Positions 4,539-5,008 of a stretch of DNA of 5,008 nt are shown in pieces. A program made the position numbers and the translations under genes. Below the pieces are notes generated by a model. It had not been told where the DNA came from. It worked only from the letters and a program-made list of their open reading frames with translations, and did not search any database. The DNA is from Comamonadaceae bacterium. Its GTDB lineage: Bacteria > Pseudomonadota > Gammaproteobacteria > Burkholderiales > Burkholderiaceae_C. The DNA is taken from contig CANHXV010000147.1 in NCBI GenBank assembly GCA_947464665.1, positions 1 to 5,008 on the forward strand. The letters are read 5' to 3'. Within the stretch, counting starts at the first letter, position 1, and the number at the start of each line of letters is the position of its first letter.

Positions 4539-5008
4539 ATGAGTGATACCCCAGTCGACAGCAGCAAAAGGACGTGGCTGATTGCCTCTACTTGTGCTGG
4601 CGCCGTAGGCGCAGGCTTCGTCGCCACACCCTTTGTCAGCACTTTCCAGCCTTCCGAGCGCGCTAAAGCCGCCGGTGCTGCCGTTGAAGTTGATATTTCT
4701 GAAGTCAAGCCTGGTGAGAAGCTCACAGTCGAGTGGCGCGGTAAACCTGTTTGGATCATGCGCCGCACCAGCGAGCAGGTCGAAGCTTTGAAAAAATTGG
4801 ATGGTCAGTTGGCCGATCCCGCTTCTGATCGCCAGGCTTATCCAACCCCCGATTACGCTAAAAACACGCACCGCTCTATCAAGCCAGAGTTCATGGTGGC
4901 AGTTGGCATATGCACCCACTTGGGATGCTCCCCCGGCGACAAATTCCAATCAGGCGCTCAACCTTCTTTGCCAGACGATTGGCAAGGCGGTTTCTTGTGC
5001 GCTTGCCA
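4539..5008 (+). CDS. petA: Rieske iron-sulfur subunit of cytochrome bc1 (PetA), 5' part
   Basis: PetA carries the 2Fe-2S cluster that takes electrons from ubiquinol at the outer face of the bc1 complex and passes them to cytochrome c1. The visible 156 residues (family about 190-205) contain an N-terminal signal/anchor SSKRTWLIAS with a single membrane helix at about 12-33, a hinge region FQPSERAKAAGAAVEVD, the globular domain start (VEWRGKPVWI), and cluster box I C125-T-H127-L-G-C130. Box II begins at C154-A-C156 and the window stops two bases into the next codon (CA), which must be His or Gln. By family analogy C125, H127, C154 and residue 157 hold the cluster, and C130-C156 form the disulfide. 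The Tat motif has K10-R11 instead of Arg-Arg, and Ala155 replaces the usual Pro of CPCHGS. petB and petC would be expected beyond the window. The frame has no stop to the end. Confidence 0.95.
   Translation, partial: MSDTPVDSSKRTWLIASTCAGAVGAGFVATPFVSTFQPSERAKAAGAAVEVDISEVKPGEKLTVEWRGKPVWIMRRTSEQVEALKKLDGQLADPASDRQAYPTPDYAKNTHRSIKPEFMVAVGICTHLGCSPGDKFQSGAQPSLPDDWQGGFLCAC

Noticed and set aside
4581..4595. Possible lipobox ending at Cys19 of PetA
   Set aside because: The residues before Cys19 are A-S-T, lacking the hydrophobic -3 and small -1 residue of a lipobox, and Rieske anchors are not lipoproteins.
4506..4949. 147-codon open frame on the minus strand across petA
   Set aside because: It lies opposite the conserved Rieske coding sequence and its start and composition show nothing family-like; treated as a shadow of petA.

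Overview
The window reads as ordinary chromosomal sequence of a betaproteobacterium, most likely Burkholderiales and probably Comamonadaceae (Limnohabitans/Rhodoferax-like). This rests on gene order (end of the histidine operon, HIT protein, tatA-tatB-tatC, a DegS-like protease, then petA of the cytochrome bc1 complex) and on the look of the proteins. The genus is a guess from memory, not a search. Coding density is high, all genes look intact, and I see no mobile element, CRISPR array, tRNA or rRNA.

Layout. Bases 1-2109 (+) hold a tightly packed run: the 3' end of hisE, a HIT-family hydrolase overlapping the hisE stop, then tatA, tatB and tatC with gaps of 36, 1 and 6 bases. This looks like the distal part of a histidine operon that runs on into the Tat export genes. 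A membrane-anchored, single-PDZ serine protease (about 3257 down to 2106) lies on the opposite strand and meets tatC tail to tail; the two stop codons share the four bases TTAA. A 135-base divergent spacer with a tandem 14-base repeat separates the protease from pdxA (3393-4454, +, vitamin B6 synthesis). An 84-base spacer with a hairpin and a good -10 box then leads into petA (4539 onward, +), the Rieske subunit of the bc1 complex, cut by the window end.

How the genes fit together. TatA, TatB and TatC form the twin-arginine translocase, which exports folded cofactor-bearing proteins. Bacterial Rieske proteins are classic Tat substrates, so the translocase and a probable substrate are encoded within 2.5 kb. 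The PetA signal carries Lys-Arg in place of Arg-Arg, a natural variant of the Tat motif. The DegS-like protease would act in periplasmic quality control. PdxA and HisE are cytoplasmic biosynthetic enzymes.

I found no convincing undescribed system. The points worth a second look are the KR Tat signal and the Ala in the second Rieske cluster box of PetA, the ATG/TTG/GTG start pattern of tatABC, the basic tail of TatB, the overlapping convergent stops, and the tandem repeat upstream of pdxA.
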